From contig NZ_JADMUF010000011.1 of assembly GCF_015546965.1 (NCBI RefSeq), positions 1 through 64,000 of the forward strand: a DNA stretch of 64,000 nt, in the 5' to 3' direction. This document shows, one piece after another, positions 44,487-51,539 of the stretch. Position 1 is the first letter of the stretch, and each line of letters opens with the position of its first letter. This DNA comes from Collinsella aerofaciens (GTDB lineage: Bacteria > Actinomycetota > Coriobacteriia > Coriobacteriales > Coriobacteriaceae). A program made the position numbers and the translations under genes. The notes beneath the pieces are model-generated. The model did no database searches and was not told where the DNA came from. It was given only the letters and a program-made list of their open reading frames with translations.

Positions 44487-44915
44487 TTAGATGACGTAGT
44501 CGTAGCCATGGTTGGGAGCGACAAGTTGATCGAGCGTCACGCCGTCGAGGTAGTCGTTGATGAGCTTGTCAAGGTTCTTCCACACGTCGAGCGTGGGGCA
44601 CTCATCCGAACGCGAGCAGCCTTTGCAGTCGCCATCCAGGCAGGCGACCGGCGCCAGACTACCCTCGGTCAGGCGCAGGATCTCGCCCACCGTGTACTGC
44701 TCGGGTGGACGCGTGAGCACGTAGCCGCCGCCCTTGCCACGCATGCCCGAAAGCATGTTGGCGCGCACGAGCGTAGCCAAGATGTTCTCGAGATATTTCT
44801 CGGAAATCCCCTGTCGCGCCGCGATCTCTTTGAGCGGGATGCGACCGGCCGCCTGGTGCTCGGCCAGATCGACCATAACGCGCAGGGCATATCTGCCCTT
44901 AGTAGAAACCAACAT
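44487..44915 (-). CDS. Rrf2-family transcriptional regulator
   Basis: 142 residues. Winged helix starting MLVSTKGRYALRVMVDLA, recognition region ISEKYLENILATLVRANM, and GKGGGYVLTRPPEQYTVGEILR. A Cys cluster CLDGDCKGCSRSDEC follows, like the cluster-binding loop of IscR-type members, so it may sense Fe-S or thiol status. It is divergent from cysK, and a CymR-like role in cysteine supply is the natural inference. The ATG has GAAAGG about eleven bases upstream. It ends near a shared terminator. Confidence 0.88.
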   Translation of the reverse strand: MLVSTKGRYALRVMVDLAEHQAAGRIPLKEIAARQGISEKYLENILATLVRANMLSGMRGKGGGYVLTRPPEQYTVGEILRLTEGSLAPVACLDGDCKGCSRSDECPTLDVWKNLDKLINDYLDGVTLDQLVAPNHGYDYVI

Positions 44916-45063
44916 GTATAGTGCTGCCTTTCGGTCATTTAGTCCGTAGAAATTCTAGCCGAAAAATTGGTTTTGAAAATACCCATTCCCGTCAAGATGG
45001 TTAATCGACTCGTAATAATCTTCTATTTCCTATTGCGTTACTAGGCTTTAGTGTCTACTATGC

Positions 45064-45136
45064 TTGCCAACAGCAAAACGAACAACCTATACGGTTTGTG
45101 GGTTTCGCTGCTACACACACCGTAAAACCACACGGT
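45064..45136 (+). promoter_or_regulatory. Candidate cysK promoter and operator region
   Basis: TTGCCA (45064-45069) and CTATAC/TATACG (45087-45093) are 17-18 bases apart. Downstream, ACCGT and ACGGT (45119-45123, 45132-45136) form an inverted repeat, and ACGGT also occurs at 45091-45095. These may be sites for the Rrf2 protein. Confidence 0.4.
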
Positions 45137-45168
45137 ATCCAGTCATTTGAACACTTTGGAGGTTCATC

Positions 45169-46107
45169 ATGAGCAATGTTTACACGTCCATCGATCAGCT
45201 TATCGGCCACACCCCGCTTCTGGAGCTCACCCACTTTGAGGTCGATGAGGACCTCAAGGCCCGTGTGCTCGTCAAGCTGGAATACTTCAACCCCGCCGGG
45301 TCCGTTAAAGACCGCGTCGCCAAGAACATGATCGACGAGGCCGAGAAGGTCGGCAAGCTCGTACGCGGCGGCGACTACACCATCATCGAGCCCACGAGCG
45401 GCAACACCGGCGTCGGCATCGCCTCGGTGGCGGCCGCCCGCGGCTACAAGGTGATCATCACCATGCCCGAGACCATGTCCGTCGAGCGCCGCAAGCTTAT
45501 GCAGGCATACGGCGCACAGCTCGTGCTCACCGACGGCTCCAAGGGCATGAAGGGCGCCATCGCCAAGGCCGAGGAGCTGCAGAAGGAGACGCCCAACAGC
45601 ATCATCGCCGGCCAGTTTGTGAACCCCGCCAACCCCGCCATCCACAAGGCCACGACCGGCCCCGAGATCTGGGATGACACCGACGGCAAGGTCGACATCT
45701 TCGTCGCCGGCGTCGGCACCGGCGGCACCGTGACCGGCGTGGGCGAGTTCCTCAAGGAGCAGAACCCCGAGATTCAGGTCGTCGCCGTTGAGCCCGCCAC
45801 TTCCCCGGTGCTCTCTAAGGGCCAAGCCGGCCCGCACAAGATCCAGGGTATCGGCGCCGGCTTTGTGCCCGACGTCCTCGACACCCGGATCTACGACGAG
45901 ATCATCCCCGTCGAGAACGACGACGCCTTTGCCACCGGCCGCGCCGTGGGCCACAAGGAGGGCGTGCTCGTGGGCATTTCGTCCGGCGCCGCCGTGTGGG
46001 CCGCGCTTCAGCTGGCCAAGCGCCCCGAGAACGAGGGTAAGACCATCGTGGCCCTGCTTGCCGACACCGGCGAGCGCTACCTGTCCACGGCACTCTTCCA
46101 GGACTAG
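45169..46107 (+). CDS. cysK: Cysteine synthase (O-acetylserine sulfhydrylase)
   Basis: 312 residues, fold type II PLP enzyme. The PLP lysine is Lys47 in NPAGSVKDR, the acetate loop is TSGNTGVG, the phosphate loop is [10 protein letters not shown] and the closing [10 protein letters not shown] is present. It makes cysteine from O-acetylserine and sulfide. GGAGG precedes the ATG. Divergent from an Rrf2 regulator that probably controls it. The terminator-like hairpin at 46221-46259 follows, although a promoter for mnmA seems to overlap. Confidence 0.96.
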   Translation: MSNVYTSIDQLIGHTPLLELTHFEVDEDLKARVLVKLEYFNPAGSVKDRVAKNMIDEAEKVGKLVRGGDYTIIEPTSGNTGVGIASVAAARGYKVIITMPETMSVERRKLMQAYGAQLVLTDGSKGMKGAIAKAEELQKETPNSIIAGQFVNPANPAIHKATTGPEIWDDTDGKVDIFVAGVGTGGTVTGVGEFLKEQNPEIQVVAVEPATSPVLSKGQAGPHKIQGIGAGFVPDVLDTRIYDEIIPVENDDAFATGRAVGHKEGVLVGISSGAAVWAALQLAKRPENEGKTIVALLADTGERYLSTALFQD

Positions 46108-46207
46108 AGCTTCTCGTTCTGAGAACGAGTCCAAGGCACGCCGGTCTCCCCTCTCTTCTGGCAGCCCGGGCTCATCCCAACAGGGTGTCCCACGAGACGT
46201 CCGAACT

Positions 46208-46259
46208 TGCTACAATGTCTGCGGCGCGGAACCAGCCTCCCGCGCCGCTTTTCTTTTTT
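46208..46259 (+). promoter_or_regulatory. Extended -10 promoter followed at once by a terminator hairpin, before mnmA
   Basis: TGCTACAAT (46208-46216) fits an extended -10 box with a start near 46223. Immediately there GCGGCGCGG pairs with CCGCGCCGC and TTTTCTTTTTT follows. The hairpin may end cysK or act as an attenuator in the mnmA leader. Confidence 0.5.
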
Positions 46260-46288
46260 GGCCACATGCCACCAAGGAGAACCTCCCC

Positions 46289-47389
46289 ATGCACAACAAG
46301 CGCGTGCTCGTCGCCATGAGCGGCGGCGTCGATTCCAGCGTGACCGCGTATCTGCTCAAAAGTCAGGGTTACGAATGCGTCGGCGCCACCATGCGCCTCA
46401 CCTGTCCCGCACCCGATCCCGCAACGGGCATGAGTAAGGTCGACCGCGACATCGCCGATGCAAAGGCCGTCGCCGAGCGCCTAGGGATACCCCACCATGT
46501 GCTCGACCTGCAGCAGACCTTCGACCGCAATGTTATCGAGCGCTTCGTGACCGCCTATCAGGAGGGGCTGACGCCCAATCCGTGCATCATCTGCAACCGT
46601 CATATTAAGTTTGGCGCGCTGCTCGATGCGGCACTCGATATGGGCTGCGACTACATCGCCACAGGCCACTACGCCAAAACGAGTCAGGCGTCCGATGGCA
46701 CTTGGCAGCTGTACCGTGGCGAGGACCCCAAGAAGGACCAAAGCTACTTTTTGTATTCGCTTACGCAGGAGCGCCTGGCGCACACGATCTTTCCGCTAGC
46801 AGGCCTAGACAAAGAGCGCGACGTACGCCGCATAGCCGCCGAGCAGGGATTTACCAACGCCCAGAAGGCCGAAAGCGAGGATATCTGCTTTATTCCAGAC
46901 GGTGACTACGCGGGCTATATCGAGCGCCGCTGCGGACATGCCGCTGCACCGGGCGACATCGTATGGCGCGACGGCAGCGTGGTCGGGCGCCACAACGGCG
47001 CACTGCGCTATACCATCGGCCAGCGCAAGGGTTTGGGCGTAGCGATGGCGCATCCCGTGTATGTGACGGGCGTCGACGCCGCCAACAACACCGTGCATCT
47101 GGGCGAGGCCGAGGACCTGACCGCCGCTGCTCTCACGGCCGATGAGTGGATCTGGAGCGCGCCGGCAGAGCGCATGGAGGCGGAGCTCGACGCCGGCGGC
47201 ATTCGCGTAGGTGCCAAGTACCGCTACCGTCAGAAAGACCAGGCAGCGACCCTTACGCGCGGCGAAGACGAACAAATGCTGCTGACTTTTGACGAGCCGC
47301 AGCGAGCCATCGCCCCCGGCCAAGCAGTCGTTATCTACCGCGGCGACATCGTCCTGGGCGGCGGCACCGTTACGGCAGCTATCAAGTAG
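46289..47389 (+). CDS. mnmA: tRNA-specific 2-thiouridylase MnmA
   Basis: 366 residues. PP-loop SGGVDSSVTAYLLK near the start, the first catalytic Cys in NPCIICNRHIKF, the second in SEDICFIPDGDY, and the tRNA-binding RYTIGQRKGLG. It puts sulfur on U34 of Lys, Glu and Gln tRNAs, using sulfur from a cysteine desulfurase. AAGGAG precedes the ATG at 46289; the open frame starting at 45788 is a shadow of cysK. Standing after cysK is consistent with sulfur supply. Confidence 0.96.
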   Translation: MHNKRVLVAMSGGVDSSVTAYLLKSQGYECVGATMRLTCPAPDPATGMSKVDRDIADAKAVAERLGIPHHVLDLQQTFDRNVIERFVTAYQEGLTPNPCIICNRHIKFGALLDAALDMGCDYIATGHYAKTSQASDGTWQLYRGEDPKKDQSYFLYSLTQERLAHTIFPLAGLDKERDVRRIAAEQGFTNAQKAESEDICFIPDGDYAGYIERRCGHAAAPGDIVWRDGSVVGRHNGALRYTIGQRKGLGVAMAHPVYVTGVDAANNTVHLGEAEDLTAAALTADEWIWSAPAERMEAELDAGGIRVGAKYRYRQKDQAATLTRGEDEQMLLTFDEPQRAIAPGQAVVIYRGDIVLGGGTVTAAIK

Positions 47390-47404
47390 TCCCATCCCCT
47401 TCAT

Positions 47405-47475
47405 AAGTTGCGGTGAAATAGGGACTGTTTAAGCGTTTCAGGCCGCTAAACAGTCCCTATTTCACCGCAACTTAG
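47405..47475. repeat. Perfect 28-bp palindromic element
   Basis: Arms 47405-47432 and 47448-47475 are perfectly complementary around a 15-base loop; the stem contains TTGCGGTGAAATAGGGACTG. Same family as 36304-36366. Between convergent mnmA and the peptidase gene; may also stop transcription. Confidence 0.92.
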
Positions 47476-47525
47476 AGAGGACGGCCTCGGTCGGTACTGC
47501 TGTGCCAGCCGAGGCCGCTGCATCG

Positions 47526-48569
47526 TTAGCGCTGGACGTAGGCGCGGACCAGCTCAAAGGTGTTGCGCACGCCGTCCATGTGGCTGCGCTCGTAGTTGTG
47601 GCTCGCGTACACGCCGGGGCCGATCAGGCCGTGGCGGATATCGTAGCCGGCAGAGAGCGTGGCCTCGACGTCCGATCCGTAATGCGGGTACACGTCGATG
47701 GCGTAATCGAGCTCGAGCTCGCGCGCGATATTGGACAGCGTGGTCACCAGATCGTAGTTGTAGGGGCCACCCGAATCCTTGGCGCAAATCGACACCATGC
47801 GCTCGGTGCAGCCCAGGTCGTCGCCCACACAGCCCATGTCCACGCTGATCATCTCGCGCGTGTCGGCCGGCACAAAAGCACCGCCGTGGCCGACCTCCTC
47901 GTACACCGTAAAGAGCAGCGATACCTTGCGCGAGAGCGACACCTCGCCGTCAGCAACGGCGCGGGCCAAACCCAGCAGAATCGATGCCGACAGTTTGTCG
48001 TCAAGGAAGCGACTCTTGATGTAGCCGCTCTCCGTCACCGTGGTACGCGGATCCATGGCGATGATGTCACCAGTCTGAATGCCCAGCTCAAGCACGTCGT
48101 CCTTGCTGTCGACATTCTCGTCGAGCAGGATTTCCATGTTCTTCTCGATGGTCTTGACCGGCTCGTCGGCCACATGCGCCGAAGGCTCGGTATTGAGGAC
48201 CACGCCCGTGTACACATTGCCATCACGCGTATAAACGGTGCAGTTCTCGCCATCGGCCGTGGACCACTGGTGCCCGCCGAGGGTCGTGGGGCGCAGGCGA
48301 CCATTGTCCTTAATGGAGCGTACCATGGCGCCCAGGGTATCGACATGGCTCGCCAACACGAGCGGCTCACCCTCACCACCAAGCTCAACGAGCACATTGC
48401 CCTTATTGGAGCGCTCGGGCCCAAAGCCCATATCGCGCAACGTCTCCATCAGATAATCAGTAGCCGCACGAGTAAACCCCGTAGGCGAAGCGATAGAAGT
48501 CAGCGTCTTAAGCTGTCCTGCGATATAGGAGAGCGTCTCCTCTAGAGAAGCATCAATATTAGAAGTCAT
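47526..48569 (-). CDS. M42-family metallopeptidase (glutamyl aminopeptidase type)
   Basis: 347 residues. Zinc-site landmarks: SHVDTLGAMV, the central SRFLDDKLSA, the acid pair YEEVGHGGA, SVDMGCVGDD and the C-terminal SHNYERSHMDG. M42 enzymes are large cytoplasmic tetrahedral aminopeptidases that trim peptides. The ATG at 48569 has GGAAGG six bases upstream and is preferred over the ATG at 48575, which directly abuts the site. It converges with mnmA. Confidence 0.9.
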   Translation of the reverse strand: MTSNIDASLEETLSYIAGQLKTLTSIASPTGFTRAATDYLMETLRDMGFGPERSNKGNVLVELGGEGEPLVLASHVDTLGAMVRSIKDNGRLRPTTLGGHQWSTADGENCTVYTRDGNVYTGVVLNTEPSAHVADEPVKTIEKNMEILLDENVDSKDDVLELGIQTGDIIAMDPRTTVTESGYIKSRFLDDKLSASILLGLARAVADGEVSLSRKVSLLFTVYEEVGHGGAFVPADTREMISVDMGCVGDDLGCTERMVSICAKDSGGPYNYDLVTTLSNIARELELDYAIDVYPHYGSDVEATLSAGYDIRHGLIGPGVYASHNYERSHMDGVRNTFELVRAYVQR

Positions 48570-49087
48570 ATGCATCCTTCCAAGTAAAACTAAGACCGAG
48601 TCCCGATTTTAACCGTTCTGCACGCGCAAGGCTCTGGGAGCCGAGCCACCTCTAGGCGTCCTCGCGCCGATTTTGCGCACGCGCACGGCTTACAATCCCA
48701 ATCTTGCATAAATCCTATCGGTATCTGCATAGAAATGAGAAATCTTTTTGCTTCGTCTCAGGGTACCCCACCTTGGGCCGTGCAAAAAACGGAGTATTCA
48801 ACACCGTGGGCCCCAACGACCCCATCGCGAACGACAAAACGACGCGGTTACAGCAGTGTTGCAGGTCGTCGCAAAGCAGCAACTCAGTAACAACCCCCTC
48901 CACTCATCGATAGCCCGCCCACAATGGCTGTCGATGGGCACCTGCGGGCCACTACGGGCCATTCAAAACGTTATGCATTTTTAAGAGCTTGCTGAATACT
49001 CCCAAAAATGCACGCTGGGAAGTGCACCACCTATCCGCAGCGGGCAGCATGCCTTGGTTTTGCCCATCTCGGGACATCGACGAGGCA
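48570..49087. other. Long intergenic region with two diverged inverted elements
   Basis: No supported gene in over 500 bases. GGAGTATTCA (48791-48800) recurs inverted as TGAATACTCC (48992-49001), each beside an A- or T-rich TGCA flank. TGCATTTTT (48974-48982) and AAAAATGCA (49004-49012) form a further inverted repeat around the second copy. Confidence 0.55.
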
Positions 49088-49120
49088 CAAAAAGCCCCGC
49101 CGCGCGTAGCGCGGCGGGGC
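49088..49120 (-). terminator. Intrinsic terminator of fucO
   Basis: GCCCCGCCGCGC pairs with GCGCGGCGGGGC around GTA; the minus strand continues TTTTTGTGCC. Confidence 0.88.
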
Positions 49121-49173
49121 CAGTGGCAAGTCAAAAGACCATACGCCTACAGGCGAAAGAACACCAAACGAGG

Positions 49174-50340
49174 CTAGGCAGCCGGGCAAATCTTCTTGAA
49201 GAGCTCGATGACGTCGTCGAGCGTCGCCTCGCGCGGGTTGCCCGGGAAGCAGGCGTCGGCCATGGCGTCCTTGGCCAGGACCTCGATCTCGTCAGCCTTC
49301 ATGGCCTCGCAGACGTGCGGGATGTTCACGTCGGCGGAAAGCTGCTTGACGGCGGCGATGGCAGCATCGGCGGCCCCGTCGGTGCTCATGCCCGTGGTGT
49401 CAACGCCCATGGCGACGGCAACCTTGGCCAGGCGCTCGGCGCAAACCGGCTTGTTGAACTCCATGGCAATCGGCAGCAGCATGGCGCAGGCGACGCCGTG
49501 CGGGGTGTCGTAGTGAGCAGACAGGGTGTGAGCCATGGCGTGGTCGATGCCCAGGCCAACATTGGAGAAGCCCATGCCGGCGACATACTGGCCAAGAGCC
49601 ATGCCCTCGCGGCCGGAGCCGGGCTGACCGGACTTGGCCTCGGCGACGGAGTCGCGCAGGTTCTCGCTGATCAGCTTAATGGCCTCAAAGTGGAACATAT
49701 CGGAGAGCTCCCAGGCGCCCTTGGTGGTGTAGCCCTCGATGGCGTGGGTCAGAGCGTCCATGCCGGTGGAAGCGGTCAGGCCGGCAGGCATAGAAGCCAT
49801 CATGTCGGGGTCGACGACGGCGACCTCGGGGGCGTCGTTGGTATCGACGCACACGAACTTGCGGACCTTCTCGGGGTCGGTGATGACGTAGTTGATGGTC
49901 ACCTCAGCAGCGGTACCGGCGGTCGTCGGCACGGCGATGGTGAACACGGCGTGGTTCTTAGTCGGAGCAACGCCCTCGAGGCTGCGGACATCGGCAAACT
50001 CGGGGTTGTTGATGATGATGCCGATAGCCTTGGCGGTGTCCATGGAGGAGCCGCCACCGATGGTCACGATAGCGTCAGCCTCGGCGGCCTTGAAGGCCTC
50101 GACGCCGTCCTTGACGTTCTGGATGGTGGGGTTGGGCTTAATCTCGGAGTAGAGGCTCCAAGCGATGCCGGCGGCGTCGAGCTCGTCGGTCACCTTAGCG
50201 GTAACGCCAAACTTGACCAGATCGGGGTCGGAGCAGACGAAGATCTTCTTGTAGCCACGACGCTGGAGCTCGCCGGGGATCTCCTTGATGGCGCCGGAAC
50301 CATGGTAAGAAATGGTGTTGAGAACGAAACGATTAGCCAT
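49174..50340 (-). CDS. fucO: Lactaldehyde reductase / 1,2-propanediol oxidoreductase (iron-containing alcohol dehydrogenase)
   Basis: 388 residues of the group III iron alcohol dehydrogenases, with long identical runs to the FucO type (NNPEFADVRSLEG, TTAGTAAEVTINYVITD, MALGQYVAGMGFSNVGLG). NAD motif GGGSSMDTAKA. Iron ligands Asp and His in TGMDALTHAIEGY, then His in GIDHAMAH and TPHG. It reduces lactaldehyde from fucose or rhamnose breakdown to propanediol, relevant to host mucin sugars. AGGAGG precedes the ATG at 50340. A terminator follows; upstream genes for fucose use are not in the window. Confidence 0.88.
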   Translation of the reverse strand: MANRFVLNTISYHGSGAIKEIPGELQRRGYKKIFVCSDPDLVKFGVTAKVTDELDAAGIAWSLYSEIKPNPTIQNVKDGVEAFKAAEADAIVTIGGGSSMDTAKAIGIIINNPEFADVRSLEGVAPTKNHAVFTIAVPTTAGTAAEVTINYVITDPEKVRKFVCVDTNDAPEVAVVDPDMMASMPAGLTASTGMDALTHAIEGYTTKGAWELSDMFHFEAIKLISENLRDSVAEAKSGQPGSGREGMALGQYVAGMGFSNVGLGIDHAMAHTLSAHYDTPHGVACAMLLPIAMEFNKPVCAERLAKVAVAMGVDTTGMSTDGAADAAIAAVKQLSADVNIPHVCEAMKADEIEVLAKDAMADACFPGNPREATLDDVIELFKKICPAA

Positions 50341-50490
50341 TGATAGCCTCCTATCGTGCGCGGGACACCCGTTACGCCCCGCACTATAAGTCACATCCTA
50401 ACGCTTTTGAAACAAAAAACACGCGAGAACATCAAAAGTGTTAAAGCGTTTCAACAACTGGTATCGTCACCACCAGACCACTAAACAAAA

Positions 50491-50516
50491 AGGGGCGGCC
50501 GAGATGGCCGTCCCCT
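50491..50516 (-). terminator. Terminator of the YoaK-like gene
   Basis: AGGGGCGGCC pairs with GGCCGTCCCCT (one bulge) around GAGAT; the minus strand continues TTTTTGTTTAG. Confidence 0.7.
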
Positions 50517-50534
50517 CCCCATTATCAATCTATC

Positions 50535-50559
50535 TGACAGAGGGACTGCCCCCCTGTCA
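50535..50559. repeat. Palindromic element with GGGACTG centre
   Basis: TGACAG-AGGGACTGCCCCC-CTGTCA, outer arms perfect, centre GGGACTGCCC slightly decayed. Touches the end of the YoaK-like gene. Confidence 0.6.
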
Positions 50560-50569
50560 CATCCTGCCG

Positions 50570-51286
50570 TTATTTTTGGCAGGCGTCTTTCCAATCTTCG
50601 CAGGCACGATTCCAGCGAGAGCGCAAGTCACGCTCGCGGTCGATAAACATGATGGCAAATGCGATAAACAGCAGCACGCTCGCCACCGCAATGGAGTGCA
50701 GCCCCATGCGCTCAATACACCAGTTGCCCAACACGGCGCCAAACACAAAGGTAAAGATCACGCCAAAGTACAGCAGGCCGTTTTCCAAAAAGCCGCGCCT
50801 GTGGGTGATGATGTAATCGTCCACGTTTTGCAGCGCGTTGCGCAAGTTGCCGATGCACATGGTCGTAGCGATGCCGTGACCGTGGATCTTGCGGAAGCTC
50901 TCGACCTGCATGCCGCAGGCAAACGAAGTGAGGCAGTTGGCGAGCAGGTTGTAACCGCCACCGGGGATAAAGCTCACGCCCAGCAAGATGACGGCTTCAA
51001 AGAACACCGTCACCTGACGCCAGTGGATCACGCTGCCAAACCGCTCGTGTACCAGATCGGCAAGCATAATGCCCACGGCAAACGACACCACAGGGAAGAA
51101 GTAGCGCCCCGCAAGTGCCCAATTGCCCTCCGAGATGCTCACGCCCACCAGCAAGATGTTGCCCGTCTGCGCGTTAGCGAAAACATGGTCGCGCCCAATG
51201 TACGAATACACGTCCATAAAGCCACCGGCGAGCGCCAAGATGATGCCCAGCTCAATAGACTCCGATATCTGTTTGGCACGCTGCAT
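50570..51286 (-). CDS. YoaK-family (DUF1275) membrane protein
   Basis: 238 residues with five to six hydrophobic helices. The pattern GIILALAGGFMDVYSYIGRD, then VFANAQTGNILLVGVSISEG, and GMQVESFRKIHGHGIATTMCIGNLRNAL is the DUF1275 signature. Function is unknown; these are inner-membrane proteins with a small-solute-transporter appearance. The ATG at 51286 has AAGGAGG ten bases upstream. The longer frame upstream to 51442 is unsupported. It ends at a palindromic element and terminator. Confidence 0.85.
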   Translation of the reverse strand: MQRAKQISESIELGIILALAGGFMDVYSYIGRDHVFANAQTGNILLVGVSISEGNWALAGRYFFPVVSFAVGIMLADLVHERFGSVIHWRQVTVFFEAVILLGVSFIPGGGYNLLANCLTSFACGMQVESFRKIHGHGIATTMCIGNLRNALQNVDDYIITHRRGFLENGLLYFGVIFTFVFGAVLGNWCIERMGLHSIAVASVLLFIAFAIMFIDRERDLRSRWNRACEDWKDACQK

Positions 51287-51467
51287 CGTCGTGCATCCTC
51301 CTTGTTGACGACTCTCTCGTGCGTTGGCGGAAACATAGCCGCCGTTCATACTGTAACCCATTGACAACATGGCGTGCGCGCGAGACGACCCCTTCGACAC
51401 AGGGATACACAGTCTGGAAACAAACGACACCCGCATCGACACGCCGATCCGCTAGCTCATGTACTCC

Positions 51468-51502
51468 ACCAGTCTTTTTAGCCCCGTCCCAAAAAGACTG
51501 GT
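51468..51502. repeat. Palindromic element, loop AGCCCCGTCCC
   Basis: Perfect 12-base arms ACCAGTCTTTTT and AAAAAGACTGGT around AGCCCCGTCCC, the exact reverse complement of the GGGACGGGGCT loop found at 32256-32382, although the arms are unrelated. It ends 38 bases before the ygiQ-like start, beside TACAAT (51503-51508), a possible -10 box. Confidence 0.88.
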
Positions 51503-51539
51503 TACAATTACGTGCAGCATACAAACACCGGGAGGGATC

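Noticed and set aside
48704-48984. Short frames in the gap between the peptidase and fucO
   Set aside because: Overlapping frames on both strands, none with a start signal; they coincide with inverted elements.
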